In this document: piece by piece, positions 40,885 through 50,813 of the stretch
How positions within the stretch are numbered: position 1 is the first letter of the stretch
Layout: every line of letters starts with the position of its first letter
Program-made: the position numbers and the translations under genes
NCBI RefSeq assembly: GCF_014844135.1
Contig: NZ_CP041403.1
Location: forward strand, 310,001-374,000
Length of the DNA: 64,000 nt
From: Arcobacter sp. FWKO B
GTDB taxonomy: Bacteria; Campylobacterota; Campylobacteria; Campylobacterales; Arcobacteraceae
Reading direction: 5' to 3'
Notes under the pieces: generated by a model
What the model saw: only the letters and a program-made list of their open reading frames with translations
Databases searched by the model: none
What the model was told of the DNA's origin: nothing

Positions 40885-42143
40885 CTTGCCGCTTCTATAC
40901 ATCCATCAATATCTTCATATGTAATAGCATCACAGATAAAACCAGCTTCATATTGACTACAAGCAAAGTAATATCCCTCTTTTAACATCTCTTGGTGGAA
41001 TTTAGCAAATCTTGCAAAATCACATTTACCAACTTCTGCAAAATTTGTTGGCATATATTCACAAAAGAAAAATCCAAACATACTCCCTCTTGTATCAGTT
41101 TGTAAAGGAATTCCAGCTTTTTGTGCCTCAGTTTTCAAACCGCCTACTAGATATTTTGCCTTCTTGCCTAATGTTTCATATATCGAAGGATTTGCTTGTA
41201 ATTTTTCTAAACTTGCAATTCCTGCTGCCATTGCTACAGGATTACCACTTAATGTACCAGCTTGGTATACAGGACCTTCTGGACTTAAGTGTGACATAAT
41301 CTCTTTACTTGCAGCAAATGCACCTACAGGCATACCTGCACCTATCACTTTACCAAAAGTTATGATATCAGGCTTAATATCGACTACGCCACACGCACCT
41401 TTTATACTTGCTCTAAAACCACTCATAACTTCATCAAAAATAAGTAAGGCACCATTTTCATCACAAAGTCTTCTTATCTCAGTTAAGAACTCTATACTAG
41501 CTGGAACTAAACCCATATTTCCAGCTATTGGTTCTATAATAACACAAGCAATATCATTGCTATCACTAAAACATCTTCTTAAATTTTCAATATTATTATA
41601 CTCACATAAAAGTGTATGTTTTGTAAGGTCTGCTGGAACTCCTGGGCTACTTGGTGTTCCAAAAGTTGCCAAACCACTTCCAGCACTAACAAGTAAACTA
41701 TCACTATGTCCGTGGTAACAACCTATAAACTTAACAATATCATTTCTATTTGTCACACCTCTAGCTAATCTTATTGCACTCATAACAGCTTCTGTACCAC
41801 TACTTACAAATCTTACTTTATCTATACCATCAAACATATCTACAATCAAACTTGCAAGTTTTGTCTCAAGAAGTGTTGGAGCACCAAAACTAAGCCCTTT
41901 TTTAGCTGTTTGGATAACTGCTTCTTCTATATCTTTATCAGCATGTCCAAATATCAGTGGACCCCAGCTTTGGACAAAATCTACATATTTATTTCCATCT
42001 ATATCAAATAAATATGCACCTTCACCTTTATCTATAAAAATAGGTGTACCACCTACACCTTTAAATGCTCTAACAGGAGAATCAACTCCCCCAGGGATTA
42101 CTTTTTGTGCTTCTTCATATGCGTTAATACTGTTTATTATCAT
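40863..42143 (-). CDS. hemL: glutamate-1-semialdehyde 2,1-aminomutase
   Basis: This 426-residue PLP enzyme makes 5-aminolevulinate for heme synthesis by the C5 route. It opens [20 protein letters not shown]. It has [19 protein letters not shown], the PLP-binding Asp in [12 protein letters not shown], and the Schiff-base Lys in [15 protein letters not shown]. Length matches the family (about 426). Its final codons form part of its own terminator. Its ATG follows AAGGAT. hemN, a later heme enzyme, lies at 54082. Confidence 0.97.
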   Translation of the reverse strand: MIINSINAYEEAQKVIPGGVDSPVRAFKGVGGTPIFIDKGEGAYLFDIDGNKYVDFVQSWGPLIFGHADKDIEEAVIQTAKKGLSFGAPTLLETKLASLIVDMFDGIDKVRFVSSGTEAVMSAIRLARGVTNRNDIVKFIGCYHGHSDSLLVSAGSGLATFGTPSSPGVPADLTKHTLLCEYNNIENLRRCFSDSNDIACVIIEPIAGNMGLVPASIEFLTEIRRLCDENGALLIFDEVMSGFRASIKGACGVVDIKPDIITFGKVIGAGMPVGAFAASKEIMSHLSPEGPVYQAGTLSGNPVAMAAGIASLEKLQANPSIYETLGKKAKYLVGGLKTEAQKAGIPLQTDTRGSMFGFFFCEYMPTNFAEVGKCDFARFAKFHQEMLKEGYYFACSQYEAGFICDAITYEDIDGCIEAARRVFSKL

Positions 42144-42174
42144 AAAAATCCTTATCTAAGGTTGTAGTCTTTAG

Positions 42175-42225
42175 ATGGTAGTTTGTGTGTTGTAGATAAG
42201 ATAAATCTACTCTAACACCTACCAT
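42175..42225 (-). terminator. imperfect hairpin after the GGDEF/EAL gene
   Basis: ATGGTAG, GTGTT and GTAGAT on the left pair with ATCTAC, AACAC and CTACCAT on the right (18 paired bases with small bulges). It lies between the stop of the GGDEF/EAL gene and hemL. No U-run is obvious, so it may end or process the transcript weakly. Confidence 0.35.
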
Positions 42226-42252
42226 ATACCACCTAATATGAATGGATTGTAT

Positions 42253-44964
42253 CTAATTATTGGTTAAAAGGAGTTCAAACTCATTTGCTGGAATTGGTTT
42301 ACTTTTAAAGTAACCTTGGTATACATCACACCCTTGTGATTTTAAAAAATCAAGCTGTTCTTGGGTCTCAACACCTTCAGCTAAAACCCTAAATCCAAAT
42401 GTATGCCCAATACTTATAATTGTAGTTGCTATTTCCATATCTGATTTTTCGTGTGGTATATCATCAACAAAACTTTTATCAATCTTTATCATATCAAGTG
42501 GAAATTTTTTCAGATAACTAAGTGATGAATAACCTGTGCCAAAATCATCTAAAGCTATTCTTACACCCTGAGCTCGAAGACAATCTAAAATTCCAATTGT
42601 TTCTTCTTCTTTTTCTACAAGTGCACTTTCAGTTAATTCTATCTCCAAATATCCAGCATCAAGCTTATGAAGTCTTAGAGTAGTTGATATAAATTTATTA
42701 ATGTCAGAATTATAAAATTGTTTTGCAGATATATTTACTGCCATTGTAAATTCATTTACAAGTTTTTTATCAATCCATTTTTTTACTTGCATACAAGCTT
42801 CATTTATAACCCACTCACCTATTATATTTATAAGTCCTGTTTGCTCAGCAATAGGTATAAACTCAATTGGTGAAATAACTGTACCATCACTTTTTATCCA
42901 TCTAATTAATGCCTCAGCACCAACTATTTTGCCACTTTTCATATCTATTTGAGGTTGATAATAAAGTCTTAATTCATTTTTAATAAGTGCATTTCTAAGC
43001 TTTGTTTCAATTTCTACCCTTTTTAATGCAGCAATTGTTAACTCATCACTATAATATGCAAATACTCCTCGCCCTTTTTCTTTTGCTAAATATAAAGATG
43101 CATCAGCATTTTGAAAAATTTGTTTTGCTGTTAGTCCATGTTCAGGATAGATTGCTATTCCTATACTTGCATTTATTCTCAACTCCAAACCATTTTTGGT
43201 TTTATAACTTTGATTTAAAATATTGATAACATCCCTTGCAACTACTGAAATAGCTTGTGTATTTTCAATATGTTCTAATAAAATAGCAAATTCATCACCA
43301 CCAAGTCTAAAAACACTATCTTCAAGTCTAAGTCTTTGTTTTAGTTTTTTAGCTATTTCTACTAACAACTCATCACCAGTTGTATGTCCATAGCTATCAT
43401 TTATATCTTTAAAGTGGTCTAAATCAAGTGTCAAAAGGGCAAATTTTAGATTCTTTCTAGATGATTGAGCCACAACTTGTTCTAACCTTTGCATTAAGAA
43501 GTCTCTATTAGGTAGCTTTGTCAAAGAATCATGATAAACCAAAAATTTCAATTCATTTTCATATTTTTTTTGTTGAGAAATATCAGTAAAAATTCCAACA
43601 AGATGTTTTATATTTCCTTTTTGATCATTGATAGTTGAAATACCAAGAATACAAGGGAAAATTTCTCCACTTTTTTTTGCATTATATATCTCACATTTAT
43701 GATATCCGTTTGCTTTTATCTCTTCCCACATTTTTTTGAAAAAACTTTTATCATGTCTACCAGAGCGTAAAATTGATGCATTTTTACCTATTATCTCTTC
43801 TCTTTTATACCCAGTAATTGTACAAAAGGCATTATTTACCTCTTCTATTATACCGCTATTATCAGTTATCATAACACCATTTTGGCTATTGATATAGACT
43901 GAAGCTGCGAGTTTTAGTCTATCTTGGTTGTATTCTAATTCTTTTTTTGTTCTGTATAGTCTTATTGATATAAAAACCAAATACATGGAAAATACAAATC
44001 CAATAAACATAAGAATAGATACATAATTAGTATATTTTGTTATAATATCTGATATAGTAAAATCTAGCTTTTTCTCATATGGTGGCAGTTTCAGACTTTG
44101 TAATAACTCTCTTACTACTGTATAATCTTGTGGCGTAGACCATCCAAAATAACCACCTTCTATTGCAGCTTTACTATCTTGTGCAATTGACATCAAAGCT
44201 TGTGCTACTTCTTTTATAGTCAAAGTGTCTATATGACTCATAGCTGAAAAAGGCCACTCTGGATAAAGCTTAGTTGATAAAAGCATAGGATAGTTTAAAA
44301 AATCTTGTTTTTGATGAATAACTTTTAATCTAGACATATCTAGTTTTCCATCAGAGACTAAAGTTTCAAGTAATCCACTCCTTACAAATGCCACATCTAC
44401 TTTATCTTCAAAAAGCAAACTAATTGTTTTTTCTTGTGGAAGACCAGTAAAAGTAAATTGTTTTTCACTAAAATTTATCTTATTATCCATAAGTTCTTTA
44501 ACTTGTGCTTGATAACCCCCAAGGGAAGTTTGAGAAACAGCAGCTATTCTTTTCTTTTTTATATCTTTTATTGTATTTATATCATTTCTTGAAGCTAAAG
44601 TCACCATGACTCCACCAAATGATGATACAAAGTTGTTATGTTCATTGAAAACTACAGTTGCTATTCTAAAAAGATTGCTATTTTTTTGATGTATTACATA
44701 ATGGGCTGAATTTGTAAAAACAAAATCGACTTCTTTATTTGCTATTGCGTCATTTACCTCTTCATAGTACATAGGAAGTATTGTAAATTTTTTATTCGGT
44801 ATATTAGCAGTTAAATACTCAGCAGTTAACTCCCACTTTTTTAGAGTTTTTTCTTTATCCATAAAAGATAAAACTGCTATTTTATACTCTTTTATATCAG
44901 TATCACCAAGTAAAAATGAAGATAAAAAAACAATAACTAATAAAAATTTCTTCAAGAACATCAT
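42253..44964 (-). CDS. PhnD-type sensor, PAS, GGDEF and EAL domain protein (c-di-GMP turnover)
   Basis: This 903-residue membrane protein has a signal segment (about 1-20), a periplasmic PhnD-like phosphonate/oxyanion-binding fold (about 25-285), and one membrane segment near 310-330. A PAS domain follows (about 345-465, FCTITGYKREEIIGKNAS). Next come a GGDEF domain with intact RLGGDEFAILLEH and an EAL domain with AEALIRW, ESALVEKEEE, LDDFGTGYSSLSYL and IKIDKSFV. Both output motifs are intact, so it may both make and break cyclic di-GMP depending on the ligand. The ribosome-binding site (AAGGAAG) can pair in a hairpin with CTTCCTTA. It lies downstream of a sensor kinase and response regulator on the same strand, 71 bp after the kinase stop. 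Confidence 0.9.
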   Translation of the reverse strand: MMFLKKFLLVIVFLSSFLLGDTDIKEYKIAVLSFMDKEKTLKKWELTAEYLTANIPNKKFTILPMYYEEVNDAIANKEVDFVFTNSAHYVIHQKNSNLFRIATVVFNEHNNFVSSFGGVMVTLASRNDINTIKDIKKKRIAAVSQTSLGGYQAQVKELMDNKINFSEKQFTFTGLPQEKTISLLFEDKVDVAFVRSGLLETLVSDGKLDMSRLKVIHQKQDFLNYPMLLSTKLYPEWPFSAMSHIDTLTIKEVAQALMSIAQDSKAAIEGGYFGWSTPQDYTVVRELLQSLKLPPYEKKLDFTISDIITKYTNYVSILMFIGFVFSMYLVFISIRLYRTKKELEYNQDRLKLAASVYINSQNGVMITDNSGIIEEVNNAFCTITGYKREEIIGKNASILRSGRHDKSFFKKMWEEIKANGYHKCEIYNAKKSGEIFPCILGISTINDQKGNIKHLVGIFTDISQQKKYENELKFLVYHDSLTKLPNRDFLMQRLEQVVAQSSRKNLKFALLTLDLDHFKDINDSYGHTTGDELLVEIAKKLKQRLRLEDSVFRLGGDEFAILLEHIENTQAISVVARDVINILNQSYKTKNGLELRINASIGIAIYPEHGLTAKQIFQNADASLYLAKEKGRGVFAYYSDELTIAALKRVEIETKLRNALIKNELRLYYQPQIDMKSGKIVGAEALIRWIKSDGTVISPIEFIPIAEQTGLINIIGEWVINEACMQVKKWIDKKLVNEFTMAVNISAKQFYNSDINKFISTTLRLHKLDAGYLEIELTESALVEKEEETIGILDCLRAQGVRIALDDFGTGYSSLSYLKKFPLDMIKIDKSFVDDIPHEKSDMEIATTIISIGHTFGFRVLAEGVETQEQLDFLKSQGCDVYQGYFKSKPIPANEFELLLTNN

Positions 44965-44968
44965 AGAT

Positions 44969-44997
44969 CTTCCTTACATATTTAAATAATAAGGAAG
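44969..44997 (-). promoter_or_regulatory. hairpin that can hide the ribosome-binding site of the GGDEF/EAL gene
   Basis: CTTCCTTA and TAAGGAAG form a perfect 8-bp stem with a 13-base loop. The right arm on the minus strand contains the AAGGAAG ribosome-binding sequence, which lies 4-7 bases before the two candidate ATG codons. Translation would be low unless the stem opens. Confidence 0.5.
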
Positions 44998-45035
44998 TAT
45001 TTTATCTGAGTTATTATTAAATTAAGTTAAATAAA

Positions 45036-48000
45036 TTAAGACTTATTTAAAAAAATTATAAAAGATATTCCATCTTGAGTATTTTCAGCTCTAATAGTTC
45101 CATTATGATGCTCTTGTACTATGGCCTTAGCAATATAAAGCCCAAGTCCAGTCCCTTTTTGATCATTTTTAGTAGTATAGTAAGGATCAAAAACTTTGCT
45201 GATATTCTCTTCTTCTATCCCTAAACCATTATCACTAATTATAAGTTCTACTCCGTTCATTTTATCATTTGATGTGATTTTTATTACACTATTTGAAATA
45301 TTTTTTTCTTTAAAATTATCATAAGAGTTTTTTAGTATATTTAAAACTACCTGCATCATCTCATTTTGATGCATTCTAATAGGCTCAATACTATTTAACT
45401 CTTTAATTATCTTAGTTCCACTTTTTGTAATAGATACCTCGATAATATCGAGTGCTTTTAAGACTACTTCATTTATATTTATTAAATTATACTTTTGTTT
45501 TGGCTTATAGAAATCTTTAAAATCATCTATGGTTTGTGTAAGATTTTGAGTATATTTTTCCATATCATCAATTTGAGAATAAAGGTATTGCACAAAATCA
45601 TCCCTACCCTCTTGTGAAGAAAAATCATATTTTTTTAAATCTAATTTTAACCTAATTCCAATAGCACATGTTGCAATACATGCCAATGGCTGACGCCACT
45701 GATGAGCAATTATGCTTATAAGCTCACCCATTTGTGCAAGTCTTGCTTGATGTTGTAAAATTTTATCTTTTAATAAGTTAGCTTCTACTTCTTCTTTTAC
45801 TCTGCTTTCAAGTATTTGATTAAGAATATGTAATTCTTCTTGTTTTTTTGATATTTCAAGATATGCAACTTGTAGTTTTTGATTTTGTTCTTTAATTTCT
45901 CTTAAATCAAAAGCAGCTACAATCCTTATCTCTTTATTGTTTGATTTAAAATTTTGACACTTTATTAGTACAGGAATTTCTTCTTGTGTTTTTGATATTA
46001 ATTTTATCTCATATGGCTCAACTTTGCTTTGAGTAAGTTTATCCAAGACACTCTCTAGTGAACTGGTTGAAATAAAATCTAAAATATCTTTATTTAATAT
46101 ATTCTCTTTATTTTCAAATCCAAGAAGCTTTATTGCTGAATAATTACAATCAATACATTTACCATTTTGAACTATAAAAATTGCCTCCATAGTAGTATCA
46201 ATAAGATATCTAAGTTCTAAATATGCCTCATTTATATTTTGGTTTGCGATTTGAAGTGTTTTATTGTACCTTGATAAAATATACTGTCTATAAGCAAGAA
46301 TAACAATGATAACGAAAGTGATTGCAATTACTCTAAATAAATTTGTATAATCAACCCTTTCTTCATAAACAACACTTATCCATTTGCTTATAATATTTTG
46401 TTTTACCCCTTCATCTAAAGAAAGTACAACTTTTTGGAAAATATTATGTAAAGTCAAATCATCATTTCTCACACCAATACCAAGCTCCCAGCTATCATCA
46501 AATTTACCAGCAATTTTCAGCTCACTTATATAGTTGGTTTTTATTTGATACCCAATAGTTATCAAAGAATCAATAAATCCATATAGTTCACCTTTAGCAA
46601 CTAAATCCAACCCTTCTTTGATATTATTTACACTTACTAGCTTATTATTTGGATATCTTTTTTTATATATTTCTTCAAAGGCATACCCTTTTACAATACC
46701 AATTTTTTCACTATTTATTACATCATTAATATCTGCTACAAATAATTTATCATTTTTTGTAGCTATTACTAGTGGTGAACTTATATAGCTTGTTGTAAAA
46801 TTCATATATTTTAATCTTTCTTCAGTTGGCATGGCTAAAGAAAAAATATCACATTTTCTCTCTTTTGCAAAAGTCATACTCTCATCCCAATCATTTGTAG
46901 GTATAAGTTTAATAGGTATCCCAATTTTTGCTTCAAATATATCCATAAAATCTTTTGTAAGTCCTATGTGTTTAGAGTTTTTTATACTTTCATAGGGCAT
47001 CCAATCAGGATCTATACACATATTGATTACCTGTTTATCCTGAAGATATGATATTTCATTACTGCTGAAACTTAATTTTTCATCATTTGTTTGATATCTC
47101 ACAAACCACTTCTGATCAAGTCCAAAAAGCTCATCATAACTCAAACTTTGTAATGCTTTTTGTAGAATATTATTTAAAATAATATTCTCTTTATTGGTTG
47201 CGATAGAAAGATTTACTTGTGATATTTCTTCATTTGATAAAATCAAACTTCCAGTTGGAACTACATTATATATACTATTTTCTACTATTACATTTTGGGC
47301 TATTGGTTCAGTTGTAATTGTTGCATCACTTTTTCCAAATCCAACCGAACGGATAACTTCATACATATTATCTTCTTCATTTATATTTATTTCTGGATAG
47401 TTTTGTTTGATATACTCATATATAGCAAAATCTTTTACAAGTGCTATATTTTTGCCTTTGAGGTCATCAAGTGATGATATTTTTGAGTGAGAATTACTAT
47501 ATATAATGTAGTTATATTTTTTATATGGTATTGTAAAATTAAAGTGTTTTAGCCTTTGGCTTGTTGGTGTAATGTTTAACATCACATCTATAGTATTGTT
47601 TTTTAATTTATCTAAAAACTCACTCCAAGAAGGTCCAGAGATATATTCAACTTGTATATCAAGTTTTTTTGCTATCAAATCCATAAGATCTATTGAATAC
47701 CCACTAGGTTTACCCGATGTATAAAAACTAAAAGGTTTGTAGTTTAGTTCATTATGTACCTTTAAAACTTGTTTTTTTTGAAGATATTCTTTTTCTTCCT
47801 TTGTGAGATATAACTCTTGCTGGTTGTACTCAAAAACTATATTATCTAAATTCAATGGATTTTTTAATAGATTATTTTCATAGTATAAATCAACCATTCT
47901 TTTTAACTTTGTTTTTGTTATTACCCCTACTTCATCTGTTTCATAATAAGCCATTTTTTTTAGTTCATATGCTTCATACAATAGTGCTTGTTTTGATTTA

Positions 48001-48764
48001 TTCTGACTATTATATTTATTATATATTAAATCAACTGTTTGATCAATATTTTCAAATGCCCATTTATAGCCTCTTAGTGTAGCTTCCTTAAAGTCTTTTA
48101 CCATATTTGGATCATTGTCAATAACTCTTTGTGTAGTAAAAAGCATATCACCATAAAAATCAAAACCATAATTCTTAGGATTTAGAATATTATATTCAAT
48201 ACCAATATCTCTTAAATAAAAAGGCTCATTGGAAATATATGCATACATCGCATCTGTTTTATTATTTATCAAATCATAGATATCAGTTGAGTGCTGTAAT
48301 ATTTTAGTATCTTTTAAAAAATCTAGTCCTATATGCCTAAATGCTGTAAAAAACTCAGCATCATATTCACTTCCACTTGCTATCATAACCCGCTTACCTT
48401 TTAAATCTTGTGGAGTTTTAATTCCTGAAGATTTCAAGGTTAGTAAAATCGAGGGAGAATATTGAAAAATTGATGCTAACAATACAAAATCATCACCCTT
48501 TTCTATATCAAGAAGTAAACTTGTCCGCCCTATTCCAAATGTTGCTCTTCCTCTTCTTACTTCTTCATTTACTGTTATATGTGGAGTTATTTCTTTTATT
48601 TCTACATTTAAGTCTTTTTCAGCATAAAAACCAAGTTCTTTTGCGACATAATATCCTGCAAACTCAAACTGATGTTTCCACAATAACTGTACAGATATTT
48701 CTTGCTTTGAAAATAAATTTGTAAACAATAGTACCAATAAAACAATTATTTTGATACTATTCAA
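45036..48764 (-). CDS. giant sensor histidine kinase with three periplasmic binding domains
   Basis: This 1242-residue kinase has a signal segment (about 1-19), then an NMT1/THI5-like binding domain (about 20-300, LWKHQFEFAGYYVAKELGF). Two SBP_bac_3 amino-acid-type binding domains follow (about 335-555, with HNELNYKPFSFYTSGKPSGY, and about 575-800, CIDPDWMPYES). A membrane segment (about 815-835), a PAS domain (about 850-960) and a coiled coil lead into the kinase core. The phospho-accepting His is in IAHQWRQPLACIA; HxxRQP is common in Campylobacterota kinases. An ATPase domain with DNGLGIEEENI and GTGLGLYIAK ends the chain. It overlaps the upstream response regulator gene by 8 bp. Ligands are unknown, but several small molecules may be read by one protein. 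Confidence 0.9.
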   Translation of the reverse strand: MNSIKIIVLLVLLFTNLFSKQEISVQLLWKHQFEFAGYYVAKELGFYAEKDLNVEIKEITPHITVNEEVRRGRATFGIGRTSLLLDIEKGDDFVLLASIFQYSPSILLTLKSSGIKTPQDLKGKRVMIASGSEYDAEFFTAFRHIGLDFLKDTKILQHSTDIYDLINNKTDAMYAYISNEPFYLRDIGIEYNILNPKNYGFDFYGDMLFTTQRVIDNDPNMVKDFKEATLRGYKWAFENIDQTVDLIYNKYNSQNKSKQALLYEAYELKKMAYYETDEVGVITKTKLKRMVDLYYENNLLKNPLNLDNIVFEYNQQELYLTKEEKEYLQKKQVLKVHNELNYKPFSFYTSGKPSGYSIDLMDLIAKKLDIQVEYISGPSWSEFLDKLKNNTIDVMLNITPTSQRLKHFNFTIPYKKYNYIIYSNSHSKISSLDDLKGKNIALVKDFAIYEYIKQNYPEININEEDNMYEVIRSVGFGKSDATITTEPIAQNVIVENSIYNVVPTGSLILSNEEISQVNLSIATNKENIILNNILQKALQSLSYDELFGLDQKWFVRYQTNDEKLSFSSNEISYLQDKQVINMCIDPDWMPYESIKNSKHIGLTKDFMDIFEAKIGIPIKLIPTNDWDESMTFAKERKCDIFSLAMPTEERLKYMNFTTSYISSPLVIATKNDKLFVADINDVINSEKIGIVKGYAFEEIYKKRYPNNKLVSVNNIKEGLDLVAKGELYGFIDSLITIGYQIKTNYISELKIAGKFDDSWELGIGVRNDDLTLHNIFQKVVLSLDEGVKQNIISKWISVVYEERVDYTNLFRVIAITFVIIVILAYRQYILSRYNKTLQIANQNINEAYLELRYLIDTTMEAIFIVQNGKCIDCNYSAIKLLGFENKENILNKDILDFISTSSLESVLDKLTQSKVEPYEIKLISKTQEEIPVLIKCQNFKSNNKEIRIVAAFDLREIKEQNQKLQVAYLEISKKQEELHILNQILESRVKEEVEANLLKDKILQHQARLAQMGELISIIAHQWRQPLACIATCAIGIRLKLDLKKYDFSSQEGRDDFVQYLYSQIDDMEKYTQNLTQTIDDFKDFYKPKQKYNLININEVVLKALDIIEVSITKSGTKIIKELNSIEPIRMHQNEMMQVVLNILKNSYDNFKEKNISNSVIKITSNDKMNGVELIISDNGLGIEEENISKVFDPYYTTKNDQKGTGLGLYIAKAIVQEHHNGTIRAENTQDGISFIIFLNKS

Positions 48765-49965
48765 TATTTAGAACCTTTGATAATTCATTTGTGATTTTTT
48801 GTATATCTTTATTAAATTCATCTTTTAAAGATACAAACTTATAAGCTTCCTTAAATATCTCAACTCTGGGCTGGTTTGATGTTTTGATTAGTTGTGTATA
48901 TTTATCGATAAATCTAGCAAGTTCCCTTTTTGCACAATCCATATGGATAATAATAAAATTTTCTTTGAATTTTTCTATCTTTTTATCAATGAAAGTCAAT
49001 TTTTCTTGTAAATCATCATCATTATTTTCTTCTATTAATAAATCAATATCAGCCAAAAACTCTTCATATTCTGTTTTTAGTTTCAAAAAACTACTTTTAT
49101 GCAAAGCTGCCCAAAGCATCATCTGACATTCTGATTTTTGCATCATAAGTTCTTCTTTTGCATTGTAATGAACGGTCTGATCTGATAAAATCAATAGATA
49201 TTTATTATCAGACAAAATATTATACTCCATCATTAATACTTTGTTATCAGAAATATATTCTTTTGGCAATACTGATGTATGAAGCTTTTTTGTTAATTGA
49301 TTATCTTGACTTTCAATATTTTCAAAACACATTTCAAATAAAAGTTTTTTCGACTTATCATCTGGATACAATACTGTAGCAATATGTTCATTTATTATAT
49401 TATCAACTATCTTAAAGTCTAAATTTTCTGGTTTAAATACTTGTTGTACAATACAATTTTTATCAAAAATTACAAATATTTGATTTGATTTTTCTACTAG
49501 TGATTGAAACTGCTTAACATCTTTTTTGTTTTTAAGATTATTACTATTTTCTTCTATCTGCGAAGCTATTGCAAAAAGTTTTTCAAAAAAATCATTAATC
49601 TCAATTGGCTTTTTGATGTAACTTTTTATTCCCAAATTTATGATTTTTTGCAATTTTTCATAATCTCCATATGCAGATACGACTATTACTTGTTGATTTG
49701 GATTGATTTTAATAAGCTCTTCAACCATAGACAAGCCATCAAGGTTTGGCATATTGATATCAGTAACTACTAAGTCATAATATTTTTTTGTATCATGATT
49801 ATAAGTGTTATACTTATTTAAGCCATCATGACCATCAACAGCTGTATCGACTTTAGCAAATAAGTCATTTAGAATTAATGCTGTTTTATCCCTTACGCTT
49901 TGTTCATCTTCTACAAATAATACAGTGAGATTTTGTGTCTTTGTATAAACTTCTTGTGCAGTCAT
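48757..49965 (-). CDS. response regulator with unrecognised helical C-terminal region
   Basis: This 402-residue protein has a receiver domain (about 1-125: LFVEDEQSVRDKTALIL; phospho-acceptor Asp in LVVTDINMPNLDG; VVSAYGD; KSYIKKPI). It is joined to about 275 residues without a DNA-binding, GGDEF or other known output motif. The middle (about 150-260) is beta-rich and PAS-like (IFVIFDKNCIVQQVF). The end (about 270-400) is long helix. The ATG at 49965 follows AAGGA; an in-frame TTG six bases earlier is less likely. It is encoded directly before the giant sensor kinase with an 8-bp overlap, so they are probable partners. Confidence 0.85.
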   Translation of the reverse strand: MTAQEVYTKTQNLTVLFVEDEQSVRDKTALILNDLFAKVDTAVDGHDGLNKYNTYNHDTKKYYDLVVTDINMPNLDGLSMVEELIKINPNQQVIVVSAYGDYEKLQKIINLGIKSYIKKPIEINDFFEKLFAIASQIEENSNNLKNKKDVKQFQSLVEKSNQIFVIFDKNCIVQQVFKPENLDFKIVDNIINEHIATVLYPDDKSKKLLFEMCFENIESQDNQLTKKLHTSVLPKEYISDNKVLMMEYNILSDNKYLLILSDQTVHYNAKEELMMQKSECQMMLWAALHKSSFLKLKTEYEEFLADIDLLIEENNDDDLQEKLTFIDKKIEKFKENFIIIHMDCAKRELARFIDKYTQLIKTSNQPRVEIFKEAYKFVSLKDEFNKDIQKITNELSKVLNIE

Positions 49966-50008
49966 AAACAATCCTTTTTATAGTATGAAAGATTTATCTA
50001 AATCATAC

Positions 50009-50014
50009 TATAAT
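50009..50014 (+). promoter_or_regulatory. -10 box immediately upstream of the TonB-like gene
   Basis: TATAAT ends 6 bases before the ATG at 50021. Transcription would start at or next to the start codon, giving a leaderless mRNA. No ribosome-binding sequence is present before that ATG, which agrees with this reading. Confidence 0.4.
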
Positions 50015-50020
50015 TTCAAT

Positions 50021-50746
50021 ATGAAAAACATTACAATTGCAATTTTTATATCTTTAATTATTCATTTTGCTTTTTTTTATTCATATAAAACACCAAAGCA
50101 GATAGAACTTAAAGAACCTCAAATCAAACCAAGTTCAAAGCTTACATATGTAAAATTAGCTCCTGCACAAAAAAGTGTAGAATCTGTTGAGCAGTTTATA
50201 GAACCTAAAAAAGAACATTTTATTACTCCACCTGAACCATTACCAATTCCAGAGAAAAAAACACCCAAAAAAGCAATACCTATTGAAAAACCAAAACCAC
50301 AAACAAAACCTGTCACTGAAGAAAAATTTATAGAAGTAAAAGAACAACCTTCAAAAAGCTCCCTTGAATCTGCATTAACAAAAGAGGAAAAAGCTATTGA
50401 TGATATTACGAAAAGTTACCTTGCACTTTATGGGGATGATTTTTTAAACTTTAATGAAGAGACTAAAGAGTTTTTAAAAGACAACCTAAGCACTATAGGT
50501 AAAATCACGCAACAATATCTTATATATCCTTCTATTTCTATAAGAACTAAACAACAAGGATATAATGTAGTGGAGTTTATGTTACACCCAAATGGTGATA
50601 TAACTGACTTAAAACTAATACAAAGCTCATCATATTCTGCACTTGATAATAATTCTATCCACACAATCAAAGTTGCACATAAAGATTATCCAAAACCTAA
50701 GGAAATTACGAAAGTAAGAATTTTTGTTTATTACAAACTTTACTGA
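50021..50746 (+). CDS. TonB family protein
   Basis: This 241-residue protein has one N-terminal membrane anchor (MKNITIAIFISLIIHFAFFY), a long Pro/Lys/Glu-rich periplasmic spacer (PPEPLPIPEKKTPKK and similar), and a TonB C-terminal domain (about 150-241, GYNVVEFMLHPNGDITDLKLIQ). TonB carries energy from the inner membrane to outer-membrane receptors for iron chelates or other ligands. No exbB, exbD or receptor gene is nearby, so it is an orphan here. An in-frame ATG at 49985 would add 12 residues but also lacks a ribosome-binding site. Confidence 0.85.
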   Translation: MKNITIAIFISLIIHFAFFYSYKTPKQIELKEPQIKPSSKLTYVKLAPAQKSVESVEQFIEPKKEHFITPPEPLPIPEKKTPKKAIPIEKPKPQTKPVTEEKFIEVKEQPSKSSLESALTKEEKAIDDITKSYLALYGDDFLNFNEETKEFLKDNLSTIGKITQQYLIYPSISIRTKQQGYNVVEFMLHPNGDITDLKLIQSSSYSALDNNSIHTIKVAHKDYPKPKEITKVRIFVYYKLY

Positions 50747-50777
50747 TAAATAAGAGCTAAAATAAGTTTTAATTTAG

Positions 50778-50783
50778 TATAAT
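50778..50783 (+). promoter_or_regulatory. -10 box of the chemoreceptor gene
   Basis: TATAAT in the context TTTAGTATAAT lies about 31 bases before the ATG. A strong GAGGGAG ribosome-binding site follows at 50802-50808. No -35 box is clear. Confidence 0.5.
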
Positions 50784-50813
50784 AACAAAATAAAAAATAA
50801 CGAGGGAGAAAAG

